A stretch of DNA of 64,000 nucleotides from Paenibacillus bovis (lineage in GTDB: Bacteria > Bacillota > Bacilli > Paenibacillales > Paenibacillaceae), in the NCBI RefSeq assembly GCF_001421015.2, contig NZ_CP013023.1:3155501-3219500 (forward strand), in the 5' to 3' direction. Every line of letters starts with the position of its first letter. Positions within the stretch are counted from its first letter, which is position 1. Below, in pieces: positions 30,779-39,578 of this stretch. The notes under the pieces are model-generated. The model did not search any database and had not been told where the DNA came from. It saw only the letters and a list, made by a program, of their open reading frames with translations. The position numbers and the translations under genes were made by a program.

Positions 30779-32410
30779 ATGAAACCCATTATAAATATTG
30801 CCTTGGAAGCCGGAATCCCGGAATCCGCTGTAGACATGTACGGAAAATACAAAGCCAAGCTGGACCCTGATACCATACGGCAGCACGTAAACCGGCCGGA
30901 CGGCAAGCTTGTGCTCGTCACAGCCGTGAACCCAACGCCTGCCGGAGAAGGCAAGACACTGACGACAATCGGCCTTTCCCAATCGCTGAACGCTATTGGA
31001 GTACGTGCTATCGCAGCATTGCGCGAGCCTTCACTCGGTCCATGCTTTGGCATGAAAGGAGGAGCAACCGGCAGCGGACAGGCACAGATTATACCTGCCG
31101 ACGAGATCAATCTGCATTTTACCGGAGATCTGCATGCTATCACCTCGGCGCATAATCTGCTTGCTGCCATGATCGATAATCATCTGTATTATGGCAATGC
31201 ACTCGATATCCATCCCAAAAAGATTCTCTGGAAACGTGCAGCGGATATGAATGATCGTGGTCTGCGCAGTATTGTAACCGGCATTGGTGCCGGTAATGGA
31301 GAAGTCAGGGAGAGCGGCTATGTAATTACCTCCGCCTCGGAAGTTATGGCTGTCCTGTGTCTCAGTGAAAATCTGGCCGATCTCAAAGTACGACTGAGCC
31401 GCATTATTATCGGGTACACCTATTCTGGTCAGCCTGTGACAGCAGCCGATCTGAATGCGGTAGAAGCCATGACCGTACTGCTGCGTGATGCGATCAAGCC
31501 CAATCTGGTACAGACGCTGGAAGGCACGCCAGTCATTATTCATGGAGGCCCATTTGCCAATATTGCGCATGGATGCAGCAGTGTTATTGGCACAAGAACA
31601 GCACTTCGCCTGGGAGATATCGCTGTTACCGAAGCGGGCTTTGGAGCAGAGCTGGGAGCGGAGAAATTTATGAATATTAAATGTCGTCAGACCGGGCTTC
31701 AGCCGGACGCGGCTGTGCTCGTCGTTACCGCCAAATCGCTCAAATATAACGGTGGAATACCAGTGAAGGAACTGGATCGAGAAGATGTACAGTCTCTGCA
31801 GCTGGGACTGGTTAATCTGCGCCGTCATCTGAACAATCTACAGAAATCAGGTGTTCCTGTACTCGTAGCCATCAATCATTTTGCCGGAGATACAGATGCC
31901 GAGATTGCTGCGATTGTGGACGAATGCCAGCGGCTCGGGGTACCGGTAGAACTGTCCAAAGTATGGGCAGAAGGAAGTGCAGGCGGTGCAGCGCTCGCCA
32001 GAGCACTTGTTCATTTGCTGGAGTCGGAAGTAACGCAGTATCAGCCGTTGTATGCAGATGAACTGCCGCTGACTGCCAAAATCGAACAAGTCATTACCGG
32101 TATCTATGGTGGAAGCGGTGCTGTATATTCCCCGGAAGCGAAGCGTACACTGACTGAGCTGCAGTCAAATGGATTCGGTCATCTGCCGGTCTGCATGGCA
32201 AAAACGCCTTACTCATTCAGCGATCAGTCCAAATGGCTGGGAGCTCCGGAAGGATTCATGATGAATATCAGCCGGGTCTCGCTATCGGCAGGGGCAGGGT
32301 TTATCGTCGTAGAGACAGGCAATACAATGACTATGCCAGGACTGCCCAGAGTGCCGGCAGCCGAACGGATGACACTGCATCCAGACGGACAGATCGAAGG
32401 ACTGGTGTAA
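30779..32410 (+). CDS. fhs: Formate-tetrahydrofolate ligase
   Basis: 543-residue cytosolic enzyme that makes 10-formyltetrahydrofolate from formate, tetrahydrofolate and ATP. Family blocks: P-loop TPAGEGKT at 53-60, LREPSLGPCFGMKGGATG, INLHFTGDLHAI, AHNLLAAMIDN, IIHGGPFANIAHGC and the C-terminal PYSFSDQSKWLGAPEGF with TMPGLPRVPAA. It is complete and of nearly normal length (about 556 is common). The ATG at 30779 follows AGGAGG with a suitable gap. Monocistronic in one-carbon metabolism; a weak hairpin at 32487-32526 may end transcription. Confidence 0.96.
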   Translation: MKPIINIALEAGIPESAVDMYGKYKAKLDPDTIRQHVNRPDGKLVLVTAVNPTPAGEGKTLTTIGLSQSLNAIGVRAIAALREPSLGPCFGMKGGATGSGQAQIIPADEINLHFTGDLHAITSAHNLLAAMIDNHLYYGNALDIHPKKILWKRAADMNDRGLRSIVTGIGAGNGEVRESGYVITSASEVMAVLCLSENLADLKVRLSRIIIGYTYSGQPVTAADLNAVEAMTVLLRDAIKPNLVQTLEGTPVIIHGGPFANIAHGCSSVIGTRTALRLGDIAVTEAGFGAELGAEKFMNIKCRQTGLQPDAAVLVVTAKSLKYNGGIPVKELDREDVQSLQLGLVNLRRHLNNLQKSGVPVLVAINHFAGDTDAEIAAIVDECQRLGVPVELSKVWAEGSAGGAALARALVHLLESEVTQYQPLYADELPLTAKIEQVITGIYGGSGAVYSPEAKRTLTELQSNGFGHLPVCMAKTPYSFSDQSKWLGAPEGFMMNISRVSLSAGAGFIVVETGNTMTMPGLPRVPAAERMTLHPDGQIEGLV

Positions 32411-32486
32411 GTAGGTAATAGCTAAAGAATGCTGTACAGCGATTAAGCCTGTACAGTTCCTAAAGTAATACTTTCAGGCAATATCC

Positions 32487-32526
32487 CTCTTCCCTGATTC
32501 GTCTTCTAACAGAAGCTGTGAAGAGG
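32487..32526 (+). terminator. Weak candidate terminator after fhs
   Basis: CCTCTTC pairs with GAAGAGG around an inner CTTCT/AGAAG helix, followed by CGATTTTG, a poor T tract. Confidence 0.4.
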
Positions 32527-32616
32527 CGATTTTGCCTTGTTTATCGTTAATATATATGATATTAATTAATAAGAATATGAATTATATTTTGGACTCTCGG
32601 AAAGGAGGGAACAAAG

Positions 32617-34287
32617 ATGAGCCAGCATCAACTGCAGATACTGATAGTAGATGATGAACCTCGCCAGCGACGCGGAGTAGCTGCACTAGTGCGCCAGCTG
32701 CGACCCGATTATATCGTGCATGAAGCGATAAACGGACAGGAGGCTTTGGAGATCAGTCTTGCCTATTCCATTAATCTGGTACTTACCGATATCCAGATGC
32801 CCGTGATGAATGGGATGGAGTATATTAAGCAGGTTCGTATCAGTCATTCGGAGTTGCGTATTGTACTTATCACAGTATATGACGAATTCCAGTATGTGCA
32901 GCAGGCGATCCGGCTTGGCGTTATGGATTATATGATCAAGCCGGTGACTTCGGAGCAGCTGCTTCCTTTGCTGGAAAATATAGAGCTGGAATACAGACAG
33001 CATCAGATTCGGCTGGAACAGCAGCAGTCGCTGTCCCGTCAGTTGGCCAAGCTGGAGCCTGTATATCAGGAACATCTGCTGTACCGCTGGGTGACCGGCT
33101 CATTGAACAAGGAAGAACAGCAGGAATGCCAGTCTTACTTTCACCAGGAAGCACCGATCAGTATCTGGTTGATGTGCCGAATAGAATCTGCACCATCAGA
33201 AGAGACATTGTGGAAAATACAATTACGGGAGTATCTTCATACTATTGTGAACGATCAGGTAGATCTGTACTACACGGGTATGGATGATTCCGATGATCCA
33301 CTCATTATTATTGTACAATGGCCACAGGAATGGCAGGATCATCATCGGCAAGAATGTCGGAATAGCGTTATGGATGCACTCCAATATTGGCAAGTACAAC
33401 ATGATATGGATATTCGTACAGGAGAGGGTATACTGCTCATTGCCCCGGATGATACAGAATCTGTACATTTGGCCTATCGATCAGCAGAAGTTGCTCTGGA
33501 AAAACAATTTTATGAGGATACTAGCAGCTGGCAAATAGCTTCATCCTGTGAGCAAGATCGATCCTATGCGCAGCTCCTGTCGTTTGGCTATACATCTACT
33601 GCTCTTATTGAAAGCGTTATCCTCAAAAAAGAACCCGTAGGGGTACAGCAGGAACTGGATAATCTGCTAATGCAGCTGTCTGCGGAACGACCTTCCGTGC
33701 CCTTTCTCAAATATCATTTACTGCAAATCTTACTGCCCTGTATCCAGCATCCTGGACCAGGTATGGAGCAGAGTGTAAGGGATCGCTACAGGCAGCGTCT
33801 CGAGACAGTCATTCGGGAGTCTGCCCGAATGATGGATTTGCGTAAACGGCTGCTTGCGCTGTTGGGTGAATGGATCGAGCAGATCGATACCTCCCGGATA
33901 AGCAAAAGTGATCAGGCTATGCTGGAATGCCGCGAGTACCTCGAACAGCATTATAGCGAAGATCTTGGTCTGGATGAGGTGGCAGGACGCTTTTATTATA
34001 ATCCGTCCTATTTCAGCCTATTGTTCAAGTCCCATTTTGGCACATCCTTTACCGATTATGTTCAGCGTCTGCGGATGCAGCATGCCCGTACCCTGCTGCT
34101 GGAGACCAATGAACGGGTAGCCGAGATTGGTCAGCGGGTTGGATATCGGGATATCAAATATTTTGCCAAAGTATTCAAAAAAACATTTCTGTATACTCCC
34201 GAAGAATACAGACGTCAATTCAGACGTTCGGTTACAGCAGCAGAGTCTGTAAATGAGGGAGGAGTGACTCGTTCAGGTGTGGACTAA
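32617..34287 (+). CDS. YesN-type response regulator with AraC DNA-binding domain
   Basis: 556 residues. The receiver domain (1-120) has IVDDEP at the acidic pocket, phospho-acceptor Asp58 in LVLTDIQMP and Lys in YMIKPVT. A long linker region follows, and a C-terminal AraC/XylS helix-turn-helix pair (about 455-550) shows LGLDEVAGRFYYNPSYFSLLFKSHFGTSFTDYVQRLR and EIGQRVGYRDIKYFAKVFKKTFLYTPEEYRR. This is the usual partner of YesM-type kinases next to sugar ABC transporters. The ATG follows GGAAAGGAGGGAACAAAG. The stop overlaps the start of the kinase gene. It probably activates the downstream importer and GH127 genes. Confidence 0.95.
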   Translation: MSQHQLQILIVDDEPRQRRGVAALVRQLRPDYIVHEAINGQEALEISLAYSINLVLTDIQMPVMNGMEYIKQVRISHSELRIVLITVYDEFQYVQQAIRLGVMDYMIKPVTSEQLLPLLENIELEYRQHQIRLEQQQSLSRQLAKLEPVYQEHLLYRWVTGSLNKEEQQECQSYFHQEAPISIWLMCRIESAPSEETLWKIQLREYLHTIVNDQVDLYYTGMDDSDDPLIIIVQWPQEWQDHHRQECRNSVMDALQYWQVQHDMDIRTGEGILLIAPDDTESVHLAYRSAEVALEKQFYEDTSSWQIASSCEQDRSYAQLLSFGYTSTALIESVILKKEPVGVQQELDNLLMQLSAERPSVPFLKYHLLQILLPCIQHPGPGMEQSVRDRYRQRLETVIRESARMMDLRKRLLALLGEWIEQIDTSRISKSDQAMLECREYLEQHYSEDLGLDEVAGRFYYNPSYFSLLFKSHFGTSFTDYVQRLRMQHARTLLLETNERVAEIGQRVGYRDIKYFAKVFKKTFLYTPEEYRRQFRRSVTAAESVNEGGVTRSGVD

Positions 34288-36127
34288 CCGGGCCCGCTGG
34301 TTCCAGGATATGAGCTTCAAAAAAAAGCTGCTGCTGTCTCATCTGCTGCTGGCCAGTCTGATTATTCTAAGTCTGGGTTTTATTTATAACCATATCGCCT
34401 ACAAGGATCGAATGGATAATATACGCTACAGCACCAGCAACATACTGCACACCAATAATCAGCTGCTGGATGATCGCTTATCGGCTATAGAATCCAGTAT
34501 GAGCATGCTGCCGCTGGATTATGATCTGCTGCGGGCAGTGAATGCAGTAGAGCCTGCAAAGGCGTCTTCGCTGGTACGGACAGACCGGATCATTACGCCG
34601 ATTTTATTCAAATACTTTAGCAATCATGAAGAGGTCTATTCCTCCTATGTCATGACCCCCGCATATAGTTATGGCAGCAATGCGCTGATGTATGTAACGC
34701 CGGCGAACTTTTACCAATCGATACTGGCGCAATCGGCAGAAAAGGGACAGGGCGCTGAAGTGTGGATTCCCACCTATTCCTATACCGGTATGTATAAGCA
34801 GGAAGAGCTGCGCCAGATTCCGCTGGAATATGAATCGCTAATCTCTGTAGTCAAGCAGCTAAATATGACAGCGGCAGATGAATACGGCAATATCCACCGT
34901 CTCCAGGAAGATCGAGAACCGCCTGTGCTGCTGATTAATATCCGTCCCGAGTCGCTGGCCCGCGTGTTGAATGACTATGTACAGCATAATGATTATAATC
35001 AGCTGGCCTACGGGATGGTCAACAAAGCCGGTGTATCTGTACTCCGTCTGGAAAAGGGCGAATTTGCCGAGACCCGGGTATCCGAGCTGCCGGCAGCGAT
35101 AGGCCAGCAGGAGCAGGGTATGTTGATTCAGCATACGAATGGGCAGGACACTATGGTTTTTTATGAGAAAATGAAAACAACAGGCTGGATATCGTATATC
35201 GAGATTCCTATTCCAGCTGCGGTGAACAGTCTGCAAAAGCTGCGACTGACTACAGGACTGTTCCTGCTGTTTATGGCGATGGTATCGGTCGTGCTCGCCT
35301 ATCTGCTGTCCAGCTATATCACCCGACCTCTGACACGGATCAAGCAGGGAATTCGGCAGGTGGAAAAAGGACAATTTGATATCCGTATCCAGTCGGACAG
35401 CAGGGATGAATTCGGTCAGCTGACCGAGATGTTTAATGAAATGAACCGGCGAATTGAGCAGTTGATTGAAGAAAACTATGGTTCCCGGTTGAGAGCCAGA
35501 GAGTCAGAGATTATGGCGCTGAATCTTCAGTTGAATCCGCATTTTCTGTATAACACGCTCAGCACCATGTACTGGATAGCGATAGAGCATGGGCAGCATG
35601 AGCTGGCACGAATGATGATCAGTCTGACAGAGATGCTCCAGATTACGACCCGTAATAAGCAGGAGCTGTGGAAGCTGGAGACCGATCTGAGCTGGCTGGA
35701 CAAGTATATGTATATTATGCAAAACCGATTTGAAGGCAAATTTACAGTCGATATGGATATCGAGCAGGAGCTGCTGGATACAGAAGTGCCCAAGCTATTT
35801 TTGCAGCCGTTTATTGAAAATGCCATTATTCATGGTTTTGGCGAGATCGAATCGGGAGGCCGTATTTATATCCGCGGCTGGCTGGAGGGAGAAGAGCGTC
35901 TGTTTGCTGTAGAGGACAATGGCAAAGGGATTCCGGACACACTGATGGAGCATATTCATACCGGTGATATTCGCTCCACCGGTATCATCAATGTGGATCG
36001 CCGAATGAAGCTGCTGTATGGGAGTGAATCCGGAATTCATATGCAGCGAAAAGAATCCGGCGGTACGCTCGTATTGATTCGACTGCCTCGCCAGCACTCT
36101 TCCAATGAAAATACCCCAATCCAATAA
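34277..36127 (+). CDS. YesM-type sensor histidine kinase
   Basis: 616 residues. Membrane helix 1 (about 17-40), a large extracellular dCache-like sensor, helix 2 (TTGLFLLFMAMVSVVLAYLLSSYI) and HAMP precede a His_kinase domain (LNPHFLYNTLSTMYW) with phospho-acceptor His422. The HATPase_c domain has the N box QPFIENAIIHGF and the G box VEDNGKGIP. The start is GTG 34277, overlapping the last codons of the response regulator by 11 bases and preceded by GGGAGGAG, so the two are coupled. The sensor presumably detects an extracellular sugar, likely an arabinose-containing oligosaccharide given the GH127 gene downstream (inference). Confidence 0.95.
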   Translation: MWTNRARWFQDMSFKKKLLLSHLLLASLIILSLGFIYNHIAYKDRMDNIRYSTSNILHTNNQLLDDRLSAIESSMSMLPLDYDLLRAVNAVEPAKASSLVRTDRIITPILFKYFSNHEEVYSSYVMTPAYSYGSNALMYVTPANFYQSILAQSAEKGQGAEVWIPTYSYTGMYKQEELRQIPLEYESLISVVKQLNMTAADEYGNIHRLQEDREPPVLLINIRPESLARVLNDYVQHNDYNQLAYGMVNKAGVSVLRLEKGEFAETRVSELPAAIGQQEQGMLIQHTNGQDTMVFYEKMKTTGWISYIEIPIPAAVNSLQKLRLTTGLFLLFMAMVSVVLAYLLSSYITRPLTRIKQGIRQVEKGQFDIRIQSDSRDEFGQLTEMFNEMNRRIEQLIEENYGSRLRARESEIMALNLQLNPHFLYNTLSTMYWIAIEHGQHELARMMISLTEMLQITTRNKQELWKLETDLSWLDKYMYIMQNRFEGKFTVDMDIEQELLDTEVPKLFLQPFIENAIIHGFGEIESGGRIYIRGWLEGEERLFAVEDNGKGIPDTLMEHIHTGDIRSTGIINVDRRMKLLYGSESGIHMQRKESGGTLVLIRLPRQHSSNENTPIQ

Positions 36128-36145
36128 TAATCGAGTTGTAGCCAA

Positions 36146-36159
36146 TGTAAGCGCTTGCT
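36146..36159 (+). promoter_or_regulatory. cre-like site before the sugar importer
   Basis: TGTAAGCGCTTGCT matches the CcpA consensus TGWAANCGNTNWCA except near the 3' end. It lies about 80 bases upstream of the binding-protein start, suggesting glucose repression of the importer. Confidence 0.6.
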
Positions 36160-36237
36160 AATATGAGTTTATCCAATGCTGCAGCATCGATATATTATAC
36201 CGGAAAATGAAAATTTTACGGTCTGGGAGGTATTTGC

Positions 36238-37601
36238 ATGAGAGTCAAATTACTGTTATGGACATTGTGCTCGGCACTGCTGCTCGGTCTGCTGGCTGGC
36301 TGCAGTTCTGATAATAGCGGTGCGGCACAGACTGTGGACGGCAAGCAAAAAGTAACACTTACTTACGCTTCATGGGGCAGTCCCAACGAGAAAAAAGTGC
36401 AGGAACAGATTGCCCGCAAATTCACCGAAAAATATCCGTGGATCGAAGTGAATTACATGCATATTCCCGGTGATTATGTTACCAAGCTGACGACAATGTT
36501 TGCGGCCAATCAGGCACCGGATGTATTTCCGATCTACAAAGCTCAGGGATTGCAGTGGGCTGAACAGGGGAATTGTACAATCTGAACGAATTTTTGAAAA
36601 CCGATAAGGAATTGACGCCTGACACGCTGATTCCCAATGCTATTCTCTACTGGGATAAAGACAAGGTCGCTGGCATCAAAGTGACCGAGGAAGCATTTGG
36701 CCTTTATTACAATGCGGATATGTTCAAGGAAGCCGGTCTGCCACTGCCACCGACCCAGGCAGAACAGGCATGGACATGGGATCAATTCCTGGATACTGCC
36801 AAAAAGCTGACAATCGATAACAATGGCAATAATGCGACCAGCCCGGCTTTTGATCCATCCAATGTCAAGCAGTACGGCGTACGCTTTGATACATGGATGT
36901 GGCATCTCATGGTACCGTCCAACGGTGCAAGTGTTATTTCCGAGAAAAAGGACAAGCTGAATCTGGAAGATCCGCAGATGATCGAGGCAGTCCAGAAAAT
37001 GGCCGATCTGATCACCGTCCACCATGTGGCACCGTCACCAACCCAGTCCAAAAATATCCCTGCACCGGCTGTTGCCCTGCAAAGCCGTAAAGTAGCCATG
37101 GATCTGGATGGACAATGGGTACAGCTGGATCTTGGACAGTCGGGTATGAATTACGGAGTCGGCGTACTGCCCAAACTCAAAGAAAGCAAAACGACGCTGT
37201 TCGGTGAACCCGAAGTAATCTCGGCTACTACGAAGCACCCCAAAGAAGCATGGATGTTCTATAAATTCCTGCTTGATGCCAAAAGCGGTCTGGAGATGCA
37301 TGCCAGCGGTCTATGGATGCCGGTTACCAAACAGTGGTACACCGATCCGGCTCTGATTCAGCAGTGGGCAACAGTCAAGCCGGGACATCCCGAAGGTTAT
37401 ACCGATGCAATTATGAAGCAGACGCTGAATAATGGCGTGAACTCATACGAATACTATCTAAAAAATTCGGAGAAAATCAGTGCCATCATTAACCCTGCTC
37501 TTGATCAGGTATGGCTGGGCAAAAAAACGGTTCAGCAGGCATTCAGCGAAGTCTCTGCCAAAGCCAACGCGGAATTTAAAGGAACCTACCCGGAAGAATA
37601 A
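36238..37601 (+). pseudogene. Sugar ABC transporter solute-binding lipoprotein, disrupted by a frameshift
   Basis: The first part (36238-36585) encodes a lipoprotein signal with lipobox LLAGC (Cys22). It continues as the N-terminus of a family 1 extracellular binding protein (VTLTYASWGSPNEKKVQEQIARKF, DVFPIYKAQGLQWAEQG), then runs into TGA at 36583. The rest (from 36573, YNLNEFLKTDKEL to GTYPEE) is intact in another frame. Restoring one A in GGGGAATTG (about 36567-36575) gives the continuous family sequence WAEQGKLYNLNEF. So one base is missing, either by mutation or as a sequencing error. ATG 36238 has GGGAGGT. It is the first gene of an importer with the next two permeases; the substrate is probably an arabinan-derived oligosaccharide (from context). 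Confidence 0.88.
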
Positions 37602-37674
37602 CAAAGTCTGTATGTTCTCTCGGTGATTCCAGGTCTGTTCATTATCAAATTCCGTGAAAGCAGAGGTGGGACAT

Positions 37675-39459
37675 ATGCAATCCATGACAGAGACGGCCGA
37701 GCGCCGTCAAACGGTATCCAAAAGCTCCCTGTCTTCGATACGGCGGCGGGAAAACTGGCTGGGCTGGCTGTTCGCAGCTCCGGCAATCCTGGGCTTTGTT
37801 ATTTTCGTACTCGGTCCGATGATTGCCAGCCTATGGCTGAGTCTGACCGATTATAAGGTCGCTTCCACACCGAATTTTATCGGTCTGGAGAATTATCGCA
37901 ATCTGTTCAACGGCACAGATGCCTTTTTCTACAAATCATTGGGAGTCACATTGTATTATGTGATCCTGAGTGTGCCGCTGCAGATCATCGTAGCTTTTTT
38001 CCTAGCGCTTCTGCTGAATCAAAATGTGAAAGGGCTGACCTTTTTTCGGACAGCGTTTTATCTTCCAACGATCGTACCGCTGATAGCATCTTCGATGGTC
38101 TGGCTGTGGCTGTTCGATCCAGATATGGGGCTACTGAATGTCATTATGCGGGCGCTGCATCTGCCGGAGAGTCAGTGGATCTACAGCGAGACGACAGTCG
38201 TACCTACGCTGGTGCTGATGAGCCTATGGACAGTCGGCGGTACGATGGTTATTTTCCTCGCTGGACTCAAGGATATTCCGGATCATTATTATGAAGCGAT
38301 AGAGATTGACGGGGGCAATGCCCTGCATAAGCTGCTGTATATCACAATTCCGCTGACGTCACCGACGATTTTCTTCAATACGATTATGGGATTTATCGGC
38401 GGGTTCCAGGTGTTTGTCCAGCCATATGTTATGACACAGGGAGGACCGAACAACGGTAGTTTGTTTTATATTTTCTACCTGTTCCGGGAAGCGTTTACGT
38501 TCTCCAATATGGGGTATGCCTGTGCGATTGCCTGGGTGCTGTTTATCGTTATTATGATCTTCACCTTCCTGCTGTTCCGTACGTCCCGAAATGGGTCTAT
38601 TACGAAGGGGAGGGACGTTGATATGACGACATTCGCATTTCGATGGCAACGGGTACTGCTATATGCTGTGCTGATTATTGGCTCACTGCTATGTTTGTTT
38701 CCCTTTTACTGGCTCGTACGAAGCTCGATGATGGATTTGGCACAGATTTTTGAAATGCCGCCCAAATGGATTCCCGAACCCTTCGTATGGCGCAACTTTA
38801 TCGAACCGTTCGAGCAGCTGCCGTTTGGACGTTACTTTTTGAATACGCTGATTATTGTAGTAGGTACGCTGATCGGTACACTGCTATCAAGTACGATTGC
38901 TGCCTACAGCTTTTCCAGGATGAAATGGGTTGGCCGTGACAAAGTATTTGCTATCCTGCTGACCAGCATGATGCTGCCGTTTGCCGTCACGCTGATTCCT
39001 ACATTTATCGGCTGGCAGTCGCTTGGTCTGATCAATTCGTATGCACCGCTGATTGTGCCGGCTTTTTTTGGCGGAGGTGTATTTAATATTTTTCTGCTGC
39101 GTCAATTTTATATGACACTGCCACGCGAGCTGGATGAAGCGGTATTTGTCGATGGAGGCAATCATTTTACTATTTTTACTCGAATTATTCTGCCATTGTC
39201 TCGTTCGGCAGTACTCGTTATTGGATTGTTTACTTTTCTCAATACGTGGAATGACTTTATGGGTCCGCTCGTGTATCTGAATGATGAGAGCAAGTTTACA
39301 CTGGCTATCGGTCTGCAGCAATTTCAGGGTATGTACACCGCCCAGTGGGGCGTGCTGATGGCAGCTTCCCTGATTATTGTTCTGCCTGCAATCCTGCTGT
39401 TCGTGATTTTCCAGCGCTATCTGATCGAAGGCATCGCCCTGACAGGAATCAAAGGATAA
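37675..39459 (+). CDS. Two sugar ABC permeases (MalF-like plus MalG-like) read as one fused frame
   Basis: As written the frame encodes 594 residues. The first permease has about six helices and the EAA motif EAIEIDGGNALHKLLYITIPLTSP. At residue 305 it runs through a junction (TSRNGSITKGRDVD) straight into a complete second permease. Such permeases usually end with a KWVYYEGE-like tail, and here that tail is encoded one frame away. Adding one A to CGAAATGGG (38587-38595) gives RKWVYYEGEGR and a TGA at 38619-38621, 1 base before the ATG of permease 2. So a one-base loss rather than a designed fusion is likely. ATG 37675 follows AGAGGTGGG. The pair forms the channel of the importer. Confidence 0.85.
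   Translation: MQSMTETAERRQTVSKSSLSSIRRRENWLGWLFAAPAILGFVIFVLGPMIASLWLSLTDYKVASTPNFIGLENYRNLFNGTDAFFYKSLGVTLYYVILSVPLQIIVAFFLALLLNQNVKGLTFFRTAFYLPTIVPLIASSMVWLWLFDPDMGLLNVIMRALHLPESQWIYSETTVVPTLVLMSLWTVGGTMVIFLAGLKDIPDHYYEAIEIDGGNALHKLLYITIPLTSPTIFFNTIMGFIGGFQVFVQPYVMTQGGPNNGSLFYIFYLFREAFTFSNMGYACAIAWVLFIVIMIFTFLLFRTSRNGSITKGRDVDMTTFAFRWQRVLLYAVLIIGSLLCLFPFYWLVRSSMMDLAQIFEMPPKWIPEPFVWRNFIEPFEQLPFGRYFLNTLIIVVGTLIGTLLSSTIAAYSFSRMKWVGRDKVFAILLTSMMLPFAVTLIPTFIGWQSLGLINSYAPLIVPAFFGGGVFNIFLLRQFYMTLPRELDEAVFVDGGNHFTIFTRIILPLSRSAVLVIGLFTFLNTWNDFMGPLVYLNDESKFTLAIGLQQFQGMYTAQWGVLMAASLIIVLPAILLFVIFQRYLIEGIALTGIKG
38623..39459 (+). CDS. Second sugar ABC permease (MalG-like), with its own start
   Basis: Read from its own ATG at 38623 this is a 278-residue permease of normal size with six helices and the EAA motif ELDEAVFVDGGNHFTIFTRIILPLSRSA. 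GGGGAGGG at 38607-38614 is a good ribosome binding site 8 bases before the ATG. This supports the view that permease 2 is normally a separate gene and that the fusion with permease 1 is secondary. It ends in the family-typical GIALTGIKG. Expected at the membrane with permease 1 and the binding protein. No ATPase gene is nearby; such importers often share a distant one. Confidence 0.85.
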   Translation: MTTFAFRWQRVLLYAVLIIGSLLCLFPFYWLVRSSMMDLAQIFEMPPKWIPEPFVWRNFIEPFEQLPFGRYFLNTLIIVVGTLIGTLLSSTIAAYSFSRMKWVGRDKVFAILLTSMMLPFAVTLIPTFIGWQSLGLINSYAPLIVPAFFGGGVFNIFLLRQFYMTLPRELDEAVFVDGGNHFTIFTRIILPLSRSAVLVIGLFTFLNTWNDFMGPLVYLNDESKFTLAIGLQQFQGMYTAQWGVLMAASLIIVLPAILLFVIFQRYLIEGIALTGIKG

Positions 39460-39578
39460 GCCGGTAGCCGTACAGGATAGCTGGGTACCCGGGTCAAGAG
39501 GCCAGAAAAGCAAATTCGGCTGCAAGCTGTTTTATCTTAATTCCAACCTATTTAACCAATAGATAAAGGAGTCTACAC

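Noticed and set aside
36573..37601. Separate binding-protein gene starting at TTG 36573
   Set aside because: No ribosome binding site or signal peptide; it is the continuation of the frameshifted lipoprotein gene.
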